Below are positions 6,658 through 12,485 of a DNA stretch of 12,485 bases, in pieces. The first letter of the stretch is position 1. The number at the start of each line of letters is the position of its first letter. A model generated the notes under the pieces. That model saw only the letters and a list, made by a program, of their open reading frames with translations, had not been told where the DNA came from and did no database searches. This stretch comes from an archaeon. GTDB taxonomy: Archaea > Thermoproteota > Nitrososphaeria > Nitrososphaerales > UBA183. The stretch lies in contig JAJYNM010000037.1 of NCBI GenBank assembly GCA_021786335.1, positions 1 through 12,485 on the forward strand. The letters are read 5' to 3'. A program made the position numbers and the translations under genes.

Positions 6658-8397
6658 ATGCGCAACAGCGCGCGGGTGGTGCCTGGAGAGGGTAATCCGG
6701 TCCGACGTCATGGGGCGACCGTTGTGTGGTTCATCGCCTTCGAATCCCAAAGGGTAGCAAGTGCGGGGGGTCTCGGCGGTGCGGTGGCGAACCTTTCGGA
6801 GGAGCTCTCGCACGAAGGAATGGCCGTCACCGTCTTCCTTCCGAGCCATGGGATGCACCTTGACGAAGGGGTCAGGGAGAGGCTCAACCTACGGGACACG
6901 AAGGTCGCGCTCTCGGGTGCGAGAATCGGAGACGACGGCAGCCTCCACCCGTACTCTATCGGGGTGGAAGAAGGAAGTTATTCGGGTGTGAGGTACCGCC
7001 TATTCAAGGGGTTGGACCGTGTCACGTCAAGGTGGCTCGACGGAAGGAGCATCTATGGAGGGGACGAGGCCACATATCAGAAGGCGTCCCTGATGGCAAG
7101 AGCGCTGAGGGGTTACGTGGAGGGGAAGACAGTGACAGCAGAAGAGGGATCCGGTCAACCCTCTGTCATCCATATGCACGACTGGCATGCGGTCCCGGCC
7201 GGGGTATCGGCATGGCAGGCGTTCGCGGAGCGGGGGAAGGGGATGTGCCGCCCTGCTCTCGTGTTCACGTCCCACCTGCTCGGCTTCAAGCGACTCCCGT
7301 GGCACTACGTGTCTGCGGACTGGTCGGGCCTAAAGGAGCAGCAAGGCGGTCAGTACATCTGGGTGGACGGCTCCTTTTCCTTTCGCTCAGGCTTCAAAGA
7401 GGTCTGGGAGGCCATGTCTGGAGGCTCTTTCGAGAAGTTCGGCTCCTATGAGGCAGACTTCGTCACATCTGTGAGCCAGTCGTATCTAGCGAAAGAGGTT
7501 CTGGGATATGTGGGACAGGGGATAGGAGGAAAGAGCGATTTCGTCCACAACGGATGCGACTGGGACTATCAGGACATGAGAAAAGCAGTCGTAAAGACGC
7601 TCGGTCCGAATGAGAAGAGGGGCGGCGCCTCCCTTCCGACCAGGGACGAGGTTCGAAGATTCCTGCTGGAAGAAGTCCTCGCTGAGAAAGAAGGCAGGGA
7701 CGGCTTCAATAGGGACGGCCCTCTCGCTCTGATGACAGGCAGATTCGACAGGCAGAAGGGGGTGGACGTGCTTCTGGAGGCGGTCCCCCGCGTGCTCAAG
7801 CAAATACCGGAATCGAGGTTCCTTCTCCTTCTGCTCCCCAGCGACGGGAACGATTCGTATGCAGACGAGGTCGTGAAGGAAGCCAGAGCCCTTTCAGACA
7901 ACGTCAGGCTTGTCGAGGGGAATTCGGCGAACGCCGTCTACCAACTCGCCTACCTAGCTTCGGACGTGTATGTCATCCCTTCCAGGTGGGAACCGTTCGG
8001 GATAACCGCCCTCGAAGCGATGGCTACGGGGAACCCTGTCGTCGGGACGTCCACTGGGGGAATCAAAGAGACGGTCGTGGACATATTGGAGGACGAGGAG
8101 GGTGGAACAGGAAGGCTCGTTCCGCCAGAGGACAGCAGGGAGCTGGCAAGGGGGATAGTCAGCTTCCTGTCCGTGATGATGATATCTCAGGGTGCCAAGG
8201 GAAGCACCGGGTCGATAGCTTACGAGTCCCTCAGGGCGGCGGTTGAGGAGGACTTCTCATTCGGAGCAAAGCTGAGGGAAAGATGTATCAAAAGGGTGAG
8301 GGAGAATTTCACCTGGGCGCACGCAGCGAGGAAGATGGACGCATGTTACCGGAAAGCCGGCCGGTTCGCCGAGGCAAGGTCCCGCGCGAAGTACTGA
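6658..8397 (+). CDS. glgA: GT5-type glycogen synthase
   Basis: Transfers glucose from a nucleotide sugar to the growing alpha-1,4-glucan. The N-terminal GT5 catalytic domain opens VVWFIAFESQRVASAGGLGG (22-41), whose GGLG loop corresponds to the KxGGLG nucleotide-sugar motif; here Lys is replaced by Ala (SAGGLG), a notable difference. VTVFLPSHG (57-65) and IHMHDWHAV (171-179) follow. The C-terminal GT1-like Rossmann domain has GRFDRQKGVDVLLEA (361-375) and the EX7E pair Glu445/Glu453 in WEPFGITALEA, then STGGIKETV. It is 579 residues long, with inserts compared with bacterial GlgA (about 480), as in Thermoprotei-type synthases. ATG 6658 lies 17 bases after the previous stop without an evident ribosome site. 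GTG 6724, which would start at WFIAFE, is an alternative because the first 20 residues look non-conserved. Confidence 0.87.
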   Translation: MRNSARVVPGEGNPVRRHGATVVWFIAFESQRVASAGGLGGAVANLSEELSHEGMAVTVFLPSHGMHLDEGVRERLNLRDTKVALSGARIGDDGSLHPYSIGVEEGSYSGVRYRLFKGLDRVTSRWLDGRSIYGGDEATYQKASLMARALRGYVEGKTVTAEEGSGQPSVIHMHDWHAVPAGVSAWQAFAERGKGMCRPALVFTSHLLGFKRLPWHYVSADWSGLKEQQGGQYIWVDGSFSFRSGFKEVWEAMSGGSFEKFGSYEADFVTSVSQSYLAKEVLGYVGQGIGGKSDFVHNGCDWDYQDMRKAVVKTLGPNEKRGGASLPTRDEVRRFLLEEVLAEKEGRDGFNRDGPLALMTGRFDRQKGVDVLLEAVPRVLKQIPESRFLLLLLPSDGNDSYADEVVKEARALSDNVRLVEGNSANAVYQLAYLASDVYVIPSRWEPFGITALEAMATGNPVVGTSTGGIKETVVDILEDEEGGTGRLVPPEDSRELARGIVSFLSVMMISQGAKGSTGSIAYESLRAAVEEDFSFGAKLRERCIKRVRENFTWAHAARKMDACYRKAGRFAEARSRAKY

Positions 8398-8400
8398 TCG

Positions 8401-8408
8401 AGGAGGTG
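8401..8408 (+). promoter_or_regulatory. Strong Shine-Dalgarno site of the branching enzyme
   Basis: AGGAGGTG is a full-strength anti-16S match ending ten bases before ATG 8419. It rules out the out-of-frame GTG at 8411 and shows that this host uses Shine-Dalgarno initiation inside operons. Confidence 0.75.
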
Positions 8409-8418
8409 CAGTGACCAC

Positions 8419-10335
8419 ATGTCCAACCACTCGCCAGAGGACGATGTCTTCTCAGACTACGACGCCTACCTCTTCCACGAGGGGACACACCTCATGCTCC
8501 ACAAGAAGCTCGGGTCGCACCCCATCGAGGGGAGAAGAGAAACGCTGTTCTCCGTGTGGGCGCCCAACGCGCTTGAGGTCGGCGTGATGGGCGATTTCAC
8601 CGACTGGAACGAAGGCACGGTCCCGCTCGAGCCCCATAGGGAAGGCATCTGGCAGGGGCGCGTCCCCGGCGCTGAAGTGGGCTCGCTCTACAAGTATCGA
8701 GTGAAGCTCAGGTCAGGAGACGTGGTAGACAAGGCAGACCCATTCGCCCTTTACGCCGAGGTCCCGCCTAGGACCGCGTCGGTCGTCTGGAAGACCGACT
8801 ACAAGTGGGGCGACAAGGGATGGTTGGAGGACGGGAGAGGTGAAAGGAACTCGCAACTGTCTCCCTTCTCGATGTACGAGGTCCACCTTGGTTCGTGGAG
8901 ACGCGACAGACGTGGGAAGCCTCTGGCGTACTGGGAACTAGCGAAGGAGCTTCCGGCCTACGTGAAGGAGATGGGTTTCACCCATGTCGAGTTGCTCCCA
9001 GTGATGGAACACCCGTTCTATGGCTCTTGGGGATACCAGGTGACAGGGTACTTCTCGCCGACAGCCAGATATGGGACCCCGCAGGATTTCATGCGGCTTG
9101 TAGACGGCCTCCACAAGGAGGGAATCGGAGTCGTCCTAGACTGGGTGCCGTCCCATTTCCCGTCCGACGCCTACGGTCTCGCCTTCTTCGACGGGACGCA
9201 CCTCTACGAGTACTCGGACCCGAACAAGAGGATTCACCCCGATTGGAACAGCTATGTGTTTGACTATTCGAAGGGCGAGGTGAGGTCCTTCCTGTCCAGC
9301 AGTGCTTTCTTCTGGCTCGACGTCTACCATGCGGACGGGCTCAGGGTTGACGGAGTCGCTTCGATGCTCTACCTCGATTATTCGAGGCAGGGAGGCGACT
9401 GGACGAGAAACGCGCGCGGAGGGAGGGAGAACTTGGAGGCTGTGAGCTTCCTGCAGGATTTGAACAGGCAAATCTACAGGTCGTTTCCGACGGCGCAGAC
9501 GATAGCCGAGGAGTCCACCGCGTGGCCAGGCGTCACCGGACCCGTCGAGGAAGGGGGGTTGGGGTTCGGGATGAAGTGGAAGATGGGATGGATGCACGAC
9601 ACATTGACATACTTCTCAAAGGACCCCATCTACAGGAAGCACCACCAGGAACTCATGACATTCAGCATGTGGTATGCTTACTCCGAGAACTTCGTCCTGC
9701 CTCTTTCGCACGACGAAGTGGTCTACGGAAAAGGTTCGCTCCTACAGCGGATGCCGGGGGACAGGTGGCAAAAGTTCGCGAACCTGAGACTTCTGTTCGG
9801 GTACATGTTCGCACACCCGGGGAAGAAGCTACTCTGGATGGGGGACGAGTTCGCCCAGGCGGAGGAATGGCACCATGACGGAGGACTGCAGTGGCGGTCC
9901 CTGCTCTCGGAGAGGGAGAACCAGGGCGTCGAGCTCTGGGTGAAGGACTTGAACAAGCTCTACAGGAGGGAGAGGTCGTTGCACTCGCTAGACTTCGACC
10001 CCGGAGGGTTCAGATGGGTTTCGTGCGACGACTCTTTACAGAGCGTCATAGCGTTCTTGAGAAGGTCCGCGGAGGAGAATGACTTCGTGCTTGTGGTCTT
10101 GAACTTCACGCCTGTCGTCAGGCGAGGATACCTCGTGGGCGTTCCAGTGGGAGGAAGGTGGCTTGAGGTGCTGAACAGCGATGGAAAGGAGTATGGGGGA
10201 AGCGGTATCGGCAACGCAGGAGGAGTGGATTCTTCTGACGTGGCCTGGCACGGAATGGAGCGGAGTCTGAGGCTCACGCTTCCGCCGCTCAGCGCGCTCT
10301 TTCTCAAGCCTGAGACAAGAAAAGGCCACCCTTAA
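8419..10335 (+). CDS. glgB: 1,4-alpha-glucan branching enzyme (GH13, GlgB)
   Basis: Cuts alpha-1,4 chains and rejoins them through alpha-1,6 bonds, branching the product of the upstream synthase. The 638 residues match short GlgB forms. Residues about 40-125 are a CBM48-type beta domain (LFSVWAPNALEVGVMGDFTDWN). The GH13 barrel carries all four regions: DWVPSH (241-246), GLRVDGVASMLYLDY with nucleophile Asp311, TIAEESTAWPGVT with acid/base Glu364, and LPLSHDEVVYGK with His431/Asp432. Branching-enzyme hallmarks MYEVHLGSW (152-160) and WGYQVTGYFSPTARYG (204-219) are present. A C-terminal all-beta domain follows, ending PPLSALFLKP. The start is fixed by AGGAGGTG; the gap from the synthase is 21 bases. 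The last codon and stop (CTT-less GGCCACCCTTAA) overlap a TATA-like run that may serve the next gene. Confidence 0.93.
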   Translation: MSNHSPEDDVFSDYDAYLFHEGTHLMLHKKLGSHPIEGRRETLFSVWAPNALEVGVMGDFTDWNEGTVPLEPHREGIWQGRVPGAEVGSLYKYRVKLRSGDVVDKADPFALYAEVPPRTASVVWKTDYKWGDKGWLEDGRGERNSQLSPFSMYEVHLGSWRRDRRGKPLAYWELAKELPAYVKEMGFTHVELLPVMEHPFYGSWGYQVTGYFSPTARYGTPQDFMRLVDGLHKEGIGVVLDWVPSHFPSDAYGLAFFDGTHLYEYSDPNKRIHPDWNSYVFDYSKGEVRSFLSSSAFFWLDVYHADGLRVDGVASMLYLDYSRQGGDWTRNARGGRENLEAVSFLQDLNRQIYRSFPTAQTIAEESTAWPGVTGPVEEGGLGFGMKWKMGWMHDTLTYFSKDPIYRKHHQELMTFSMWYAYSENFVLPLSHDEVVYGKGSLLQRMPGDRWQKFANLRLLFGYMFAHPGKKLLWMGDEFAQAEEWHHDGGLQWRSLLSERENQGVELWVKDLNKLYRRERSLHSLDFDPGGFRWVSCDDSLQSVIAFLRRSAEENDFVLVVLNFTPVVRRGYLVGVPVGGRWLEVLNSDGKEYGGSGIGNAGGVDSSDVAWHGMERSLRLTLPPLSALFLKPETRKGHP

Positions 10336-10340
10336 ATCGC
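10328..10340 (+). promoter_or_regulatory. Candidate internal promoter for the short GH15 gene
   Basis: CCCTTAAAT (10329-10337) is a TATA-like run overlapping the glgB stop codon. Its centre lies about 34 bases before TTG 10368. The short gene has no Shine-Dalgarno match, only a C/A-rich leader with three close copies of CCAACG or CAACGCC, so a nearly leaderless transcript from this site would explain how it is translated. Confidence 0.35.
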
Positions 10341-10367
10341 CAGGCCAACGCCAACCAACGCCCTTTC

Positions 10368-11654
10368 TTGTTCGCGAAGAGACTTGATGCCCAGGACAAG
10401 CTCTATCTTGTAAGCGGATGCGTGGACAACCTTCTGCTGGCACAGGACGAGGCAGAAGGTTGGTTCGTAGCGGCCCCCGGCTACAGGCCCTACGGCGATT
10501 TCGTCTGGCACCGGGACAGCGCCGAGTGCGTGGCGGCTCTGGACATGTACGCCTCCTCATCCGGGAAGAAGGACATCTTTGAACGAACCGAGAAGGCACT
10601 TGCAAGGTCTTTCAGGGCTATTGCGGAGAAAGAAGAAGGCGTGAAGAAACTTTCGGAGATGAAGGCCAAAGTTTCCAACCCCGACTTTTATGACGACAGA
10701 TTCCACCCCCATTGCAGGCTGAAGAGGGACGGACAGGAGGTCGCTGAGCCCTGGAACAACGTGCAGTATGACAGCGTGGCCCGGCTTATCGTGGCGCTGT
10801 CGAGGCACCTGGCCCTGTCAGGGCGCGTCGACCCTGGGGCCTTCGAGAAGGGCCTCAAAGTTGCGACGTCCTATCTCTTCGACTCGATATGGGATCAGGT
10901 CGACGGGAGGAAGTGGCTTACGGTCTGCGCGAACGAATGGGAGGAGAAGAACGAGCCTCACTTGGGAGGCCCTCTGTTTTCATCCGTGGTAGGTACGATT
11001 TATGCCGCGAGCCTTGCAGCGGGGGATCTGCAGCAATTCTTTCCACTCCCCGAGGTGAGGGAATTCACGAAGCTAACGATGGACATGCTTCTTGGGCTTT
11101 TCAGGGAGGGGGAGAGTCTGAAGATGCTCAAGAGATACTACGAAACGCCAACCGGAATCTGCTCCACCTCTCTCTGGCTTCTCACGGACTACGAGGTCTT
11201 CCCGAACGATTCGCCCATGTTCAGGAACACCATATCCGAGATTGTGAGGTCCCTGTACACAGAAACAGCGACAGAGGCAACCGGAGGAGAAGTGCACCTA
11301 ACGGGCGGGCTCCGGAGGTACCTGATACCCGAAGCGGGCCACGACCAGCGCGGTTTTCATCATGATAGCTATTGGGGTGGGCAAGCATGGATGATTACGA
11401 CTGCTCAGCTCAGCAGGGCAATGGCCATTCAGAGAAGGTACGATATCGCCGAGACCCTGCTGAAGAACTGCCTGGAAACCAGGAGTGCCGAAGGAAGGCT
11501 GCCGGAACAGTTCGAGGGCACCTTCCTTGACCATAGGCAGCACGAGCTTTGGAAGACGAATACAGGGGAGAACACCGCGCCCCCCTGGCTAGCGTGGTCG
11601 CACGCGGAGGTCCTGAAGGCTTACGTCACACTTCGGGAGATGGATGCAATCTGA
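10368..11654 (+). CDS. Short GH15-type alpha-glucosidase/glucoamylase
   Basis: A 428-residue protein that is essentially only the (alpha/alpha)6 barrel of family GH15, lacking the N-terminal beta-sandwich of the long paralogue at 4296-6641. Key features are YGDFVWHRDSAECVAALDMY (42-61, WHRD being the substrate-binding Trp-x-Arg-Asp), the general-acid segment ANEWEEKNEPHLGG with Glu192, YWGGQAWM near 335, and RLPEQFEGT with general base Glu380. The end, APPWLAWSHAEVLKAYV, matches the usual PLxWxHAE close of GH15 barrels. It presumably removes glucose from glucan ends or short oligosaccharides left by the other enzymes; the two enzymes may differ in bond or chain-length preference. The TTG start is the first in-frame start after the glgB stop; no ribosome site is visible. 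No signal peptide is seen. Confidence 0.8.
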   Translation: MFAKRLDAQDKLYLVSGCVDNLLLAQDEAEGWFVAAPGYRPYGDFVWHRDSAECVAALDMYASSSGKKDIFERTEKALARSFRAIAEKEEGVKKLSEMKAKVSNPDFYDDRFHPHCRLKRDGQEVAEPWNNVQYDSVARLIVALSRHLALSGRVDPGAFEKGLKVATSYLFDSIWDQVDGRKWLTVCANEWEEKNEPHLGGPLFSSVVGTIYAASLAAGDLQQFFPLPEVREFTKLTMDMLLGLFREGESLKMLKRYYETPTGICSTSLWLLTDYEVFPNDSPMFRNTISEIVRSLYTETATEATGGEVHLTGGLRRYLIPEAGHDQRGFHHDSYWGGQAWMITTAQLSRAMAIQRRYDIAETLLKNCLETRSAEGRLPEQFEGTFLDHRQHELWKTNTGENTAPPWLAWSHAEVLKAYVTLREMDAI

Positions 11655-11756
11655 AGGTCAGCTCTTTGGTGACTGACAAGCCATAAGACGGCGGAACGGG
11701 CATCTTACCGCGTCCCGGGAAACGAGAGGTCGGCCGGTGTCGATGCGGTCGTTCTG

Positions 11757-11783
11757 CTTGCAGCCTGAGGCGGGAGCTGCAAG
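11757..11783 (+). repeat. Perfect 8-bp hairpin
   Basis: CTTGCAGC (11757-11764) and GCTGCAAG (11776-11783) are exact inverse complements around an 11-base loop. It lies in the gap between the short GH15 gene and the small DUF5752-like gene. No T-run follows, so it is not an ordinary archaeal terminator; it may be an operator or an RNA stem. Confidence 0.4.
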
Positions 11784-11818
11784 GCGCCGCAAAAGCCGAC
11801 CCGTGCCTGCCCCATCAA

Positions 11819-11830
11819 AGCCTAATAATG
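11819..11830 (+). promoter_or_regulatory. TATA promoter of the small DUF5752-like gene
   Basis: CTAATAAT (11822-11829) preceded by AAAGC is a TATA-like element with an A-rich front. Its centre is about 25 bases before GTG 11851, the spacing for a leaderless start. It favours this GTG over the in-frame ATGs further upstream. Confidence 0.45.
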
Positions 11831-11850
11831 AGGCCCGGGGGTATCAGAAT

Positions 11851-12195
11851 GTGAGTCGCGGCAAGAGAGGAAAGAAGACGCCTGCCGGGGAGCGAAGGGC
11901 GACCATGGAACTGCCTCCCGAGAAGGCGTTCTACTTCTACAGGGGCTTGGACGAGCCGTTGGGCGTGGCTGCAAGCAGCATTGTTGATTTCCAGAGGAAG
12001 CTGGCGAATGTCGAGACAACCTCTGTCAAATTCCACGTCGAGAGAGGCGACTTCCAGAACTGGCTCAAGACGCTGGGGGAGATCGACTTGGCCGAGAAGA
12101 TCGATGGCCTGAAAGGAAAGGGAATCCCGCCTGAAGAAATGAAAGGGAGAGTGACGGCCCTCGCAGCTGAAGCCCTCAGGGGCAAGAAGCCTTAG
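11851..12195 (+). CDS. Small stand-alone DUF5752-like protein
   Basis: A 114-residue protein made of a basic leader (SRGKRGKKTPAGERR) and one domain, from LPPEKAFYFYRGL to the end. The domain aligns with the C-terminus of the GlgC-like protein at 2859-4274: shared EKAFYFY, LG, ASSI, a Phe, FH, R-DF--W, and a closing G---EE. I associate it with the family called DUF5752, whose function I do not know. The conserved aromatic strand and following amphipathic helices suggest a protein- or ligand-binding module. With a GTG start at 11851 the gene would be leaderless; ATG 11905 is a shorter possibility and ATG 11737 a longer, unlikely one. The gene lies 196 bases after the glycogen cluster, and its stop overlaps that of the converging transposase. 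Confidence 0.7.
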   Translation: MSRGKRGKKTPAGERRATMELPPEKAFYFYRGLDEPLGVAASSIVDFQRKLANVETTSVKFHVERGDFQNWLKTLGEIDLAEKIDGLKGKGIPPEEMKGRVTALAAEALRGKKP

Positions 12196-12485
12196 AGCCA
12201 TCCCAGCATTGTCCTCCTGTAGACGGCTAGGGAGCAGGCCAGCTGGACCAGCGCGAGATAGTTCTCTGCCTTCTTCTCCCACCTGATGAGGAGCCTCATG
12301 AACCGGTTGAGCCAGGACGCGCTCCTCGAGGCCTCCGACGCGCTCGGCACGGACGAGCCGACGGTGGTCACGAAGGGCGAGGAGAGGGTCTTGAACGAGA
12401 GCGGCAAGAGGATTGACGTCATCCCTGCGTGGAAGTGGTTCCTTCGGAGCGGGTAGAAGGCGGCCGTCCCTGGCTCCCTTGGACG
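12192..12485 (-). mobile_element. C-terminal part of an IS5-type transposase
   Basis: The minus-strand frame is open from the right edge of the window to TAA at 12192-12194. Its end, SWLNRFMRLLIRWEKKAENYLALVQLACSLAVYRR, matches the very characteristic C-terminus of IS5-group DDE transposases (usually ERTFAWLNRFRRLLxRxEKxxENYLAxxxLACALIxxR). In those proteins an ERT motif carries the catalytic Glu; here the aligned residues are SRS, so the Glu appears to be missing. The residues before it (SSPFVTTVGSSVPSASEASRS) are poor in charged residues and may be out of frame. No terminal inverted repeat is visible beyond the stop, which overlaps the neighbouring gene's stop. It is probably a degenerate or truncated copy. 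Confidence 0.65.

Noticed and set aside
10341..10362. Short repeated CCAACG/CAACGCC units
   Set aside because: Three imperfect copies in 22 bases is too little to call a functional repeat; noted only as the leader composition of the short GH15 gene.
1..12485. CRISPR array, tRNA, rRNA or replication origin
   Set aside because: No regularly spaced direct repeats, cloverleaf patterns or rRNA-like segments were seen by eye on either strand.

Overview
The window is GC-rich archaeal DNA. The signs are TATA-type promoters centred about 26-29 bases upstream of start codons (leaderless or nearly leaderless genes), frequent GTG and TTG starts, occasional strong Shine-Dalgarno sites (AGGAGGTG before the branching enzyme), heavy use of AGG/AGA/ATA codons, an AbrB-type antitoxin with a PIN toxin, and an archaeal-looking glycogen synthase. 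A Nitrososphaeria/Thermoproteota-type host would fit, but that is inference and no marker gene is present to fix it.

Left part (1-2858) is an accessory strip of small two-gene modules: a winged-helix regulator followed by a nucleotidyltransferase (+), an AbrB/PIN toxin-antitoxin pair (-), and a DUF433-type antitoxin relic (+). At least two and probably three of these genes carry single-base reading-frame lesions: the PIN toxin has lost its start codon, the DUF433 gene is frameshifted, and the nucleotidyltransferase has a tail that appears to be out of frame. Two good candidate operators lie at the promoters of the regulator and the antitoxin. At the extreme left a promoter and ATG point to a minus-strand gene leaving the window.

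Centre (2859-11654) is an intact five-gene plus-strand glycogen (alpha-glucan) cluster: a GlgC-like nucleotide-sugar pyrophosphorylase with an extra C-terminal domain, a long GH15 glucoamylase/glucodextranase-type enzyme, a GT5-type glycogen synthase, a GH13 branching enzyme, and a second, short GH15 enzyme. The first four are tightly packed (gaps of about 17-21 bases) behind one promoter near 2795. The fifth has its own candidate promoter overlapping the branching enzyme stop. Together they make activated glucose, polymerise it, branch the polymer and release glucose from its ends.

Right part (11655-12485): a small basic-N-terminal protein consisting of the same domain that is fused to the GlgC-like enzyme (it resembles the family I recall as DUF5752), and then, converging on it with overlapping stop codons, the C-terminal part of an IS5-type transposase that runs off the window. 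The most interesting unexplained item is this paired domain, fused at one end of the glycogen cluster and free-standing at the other.
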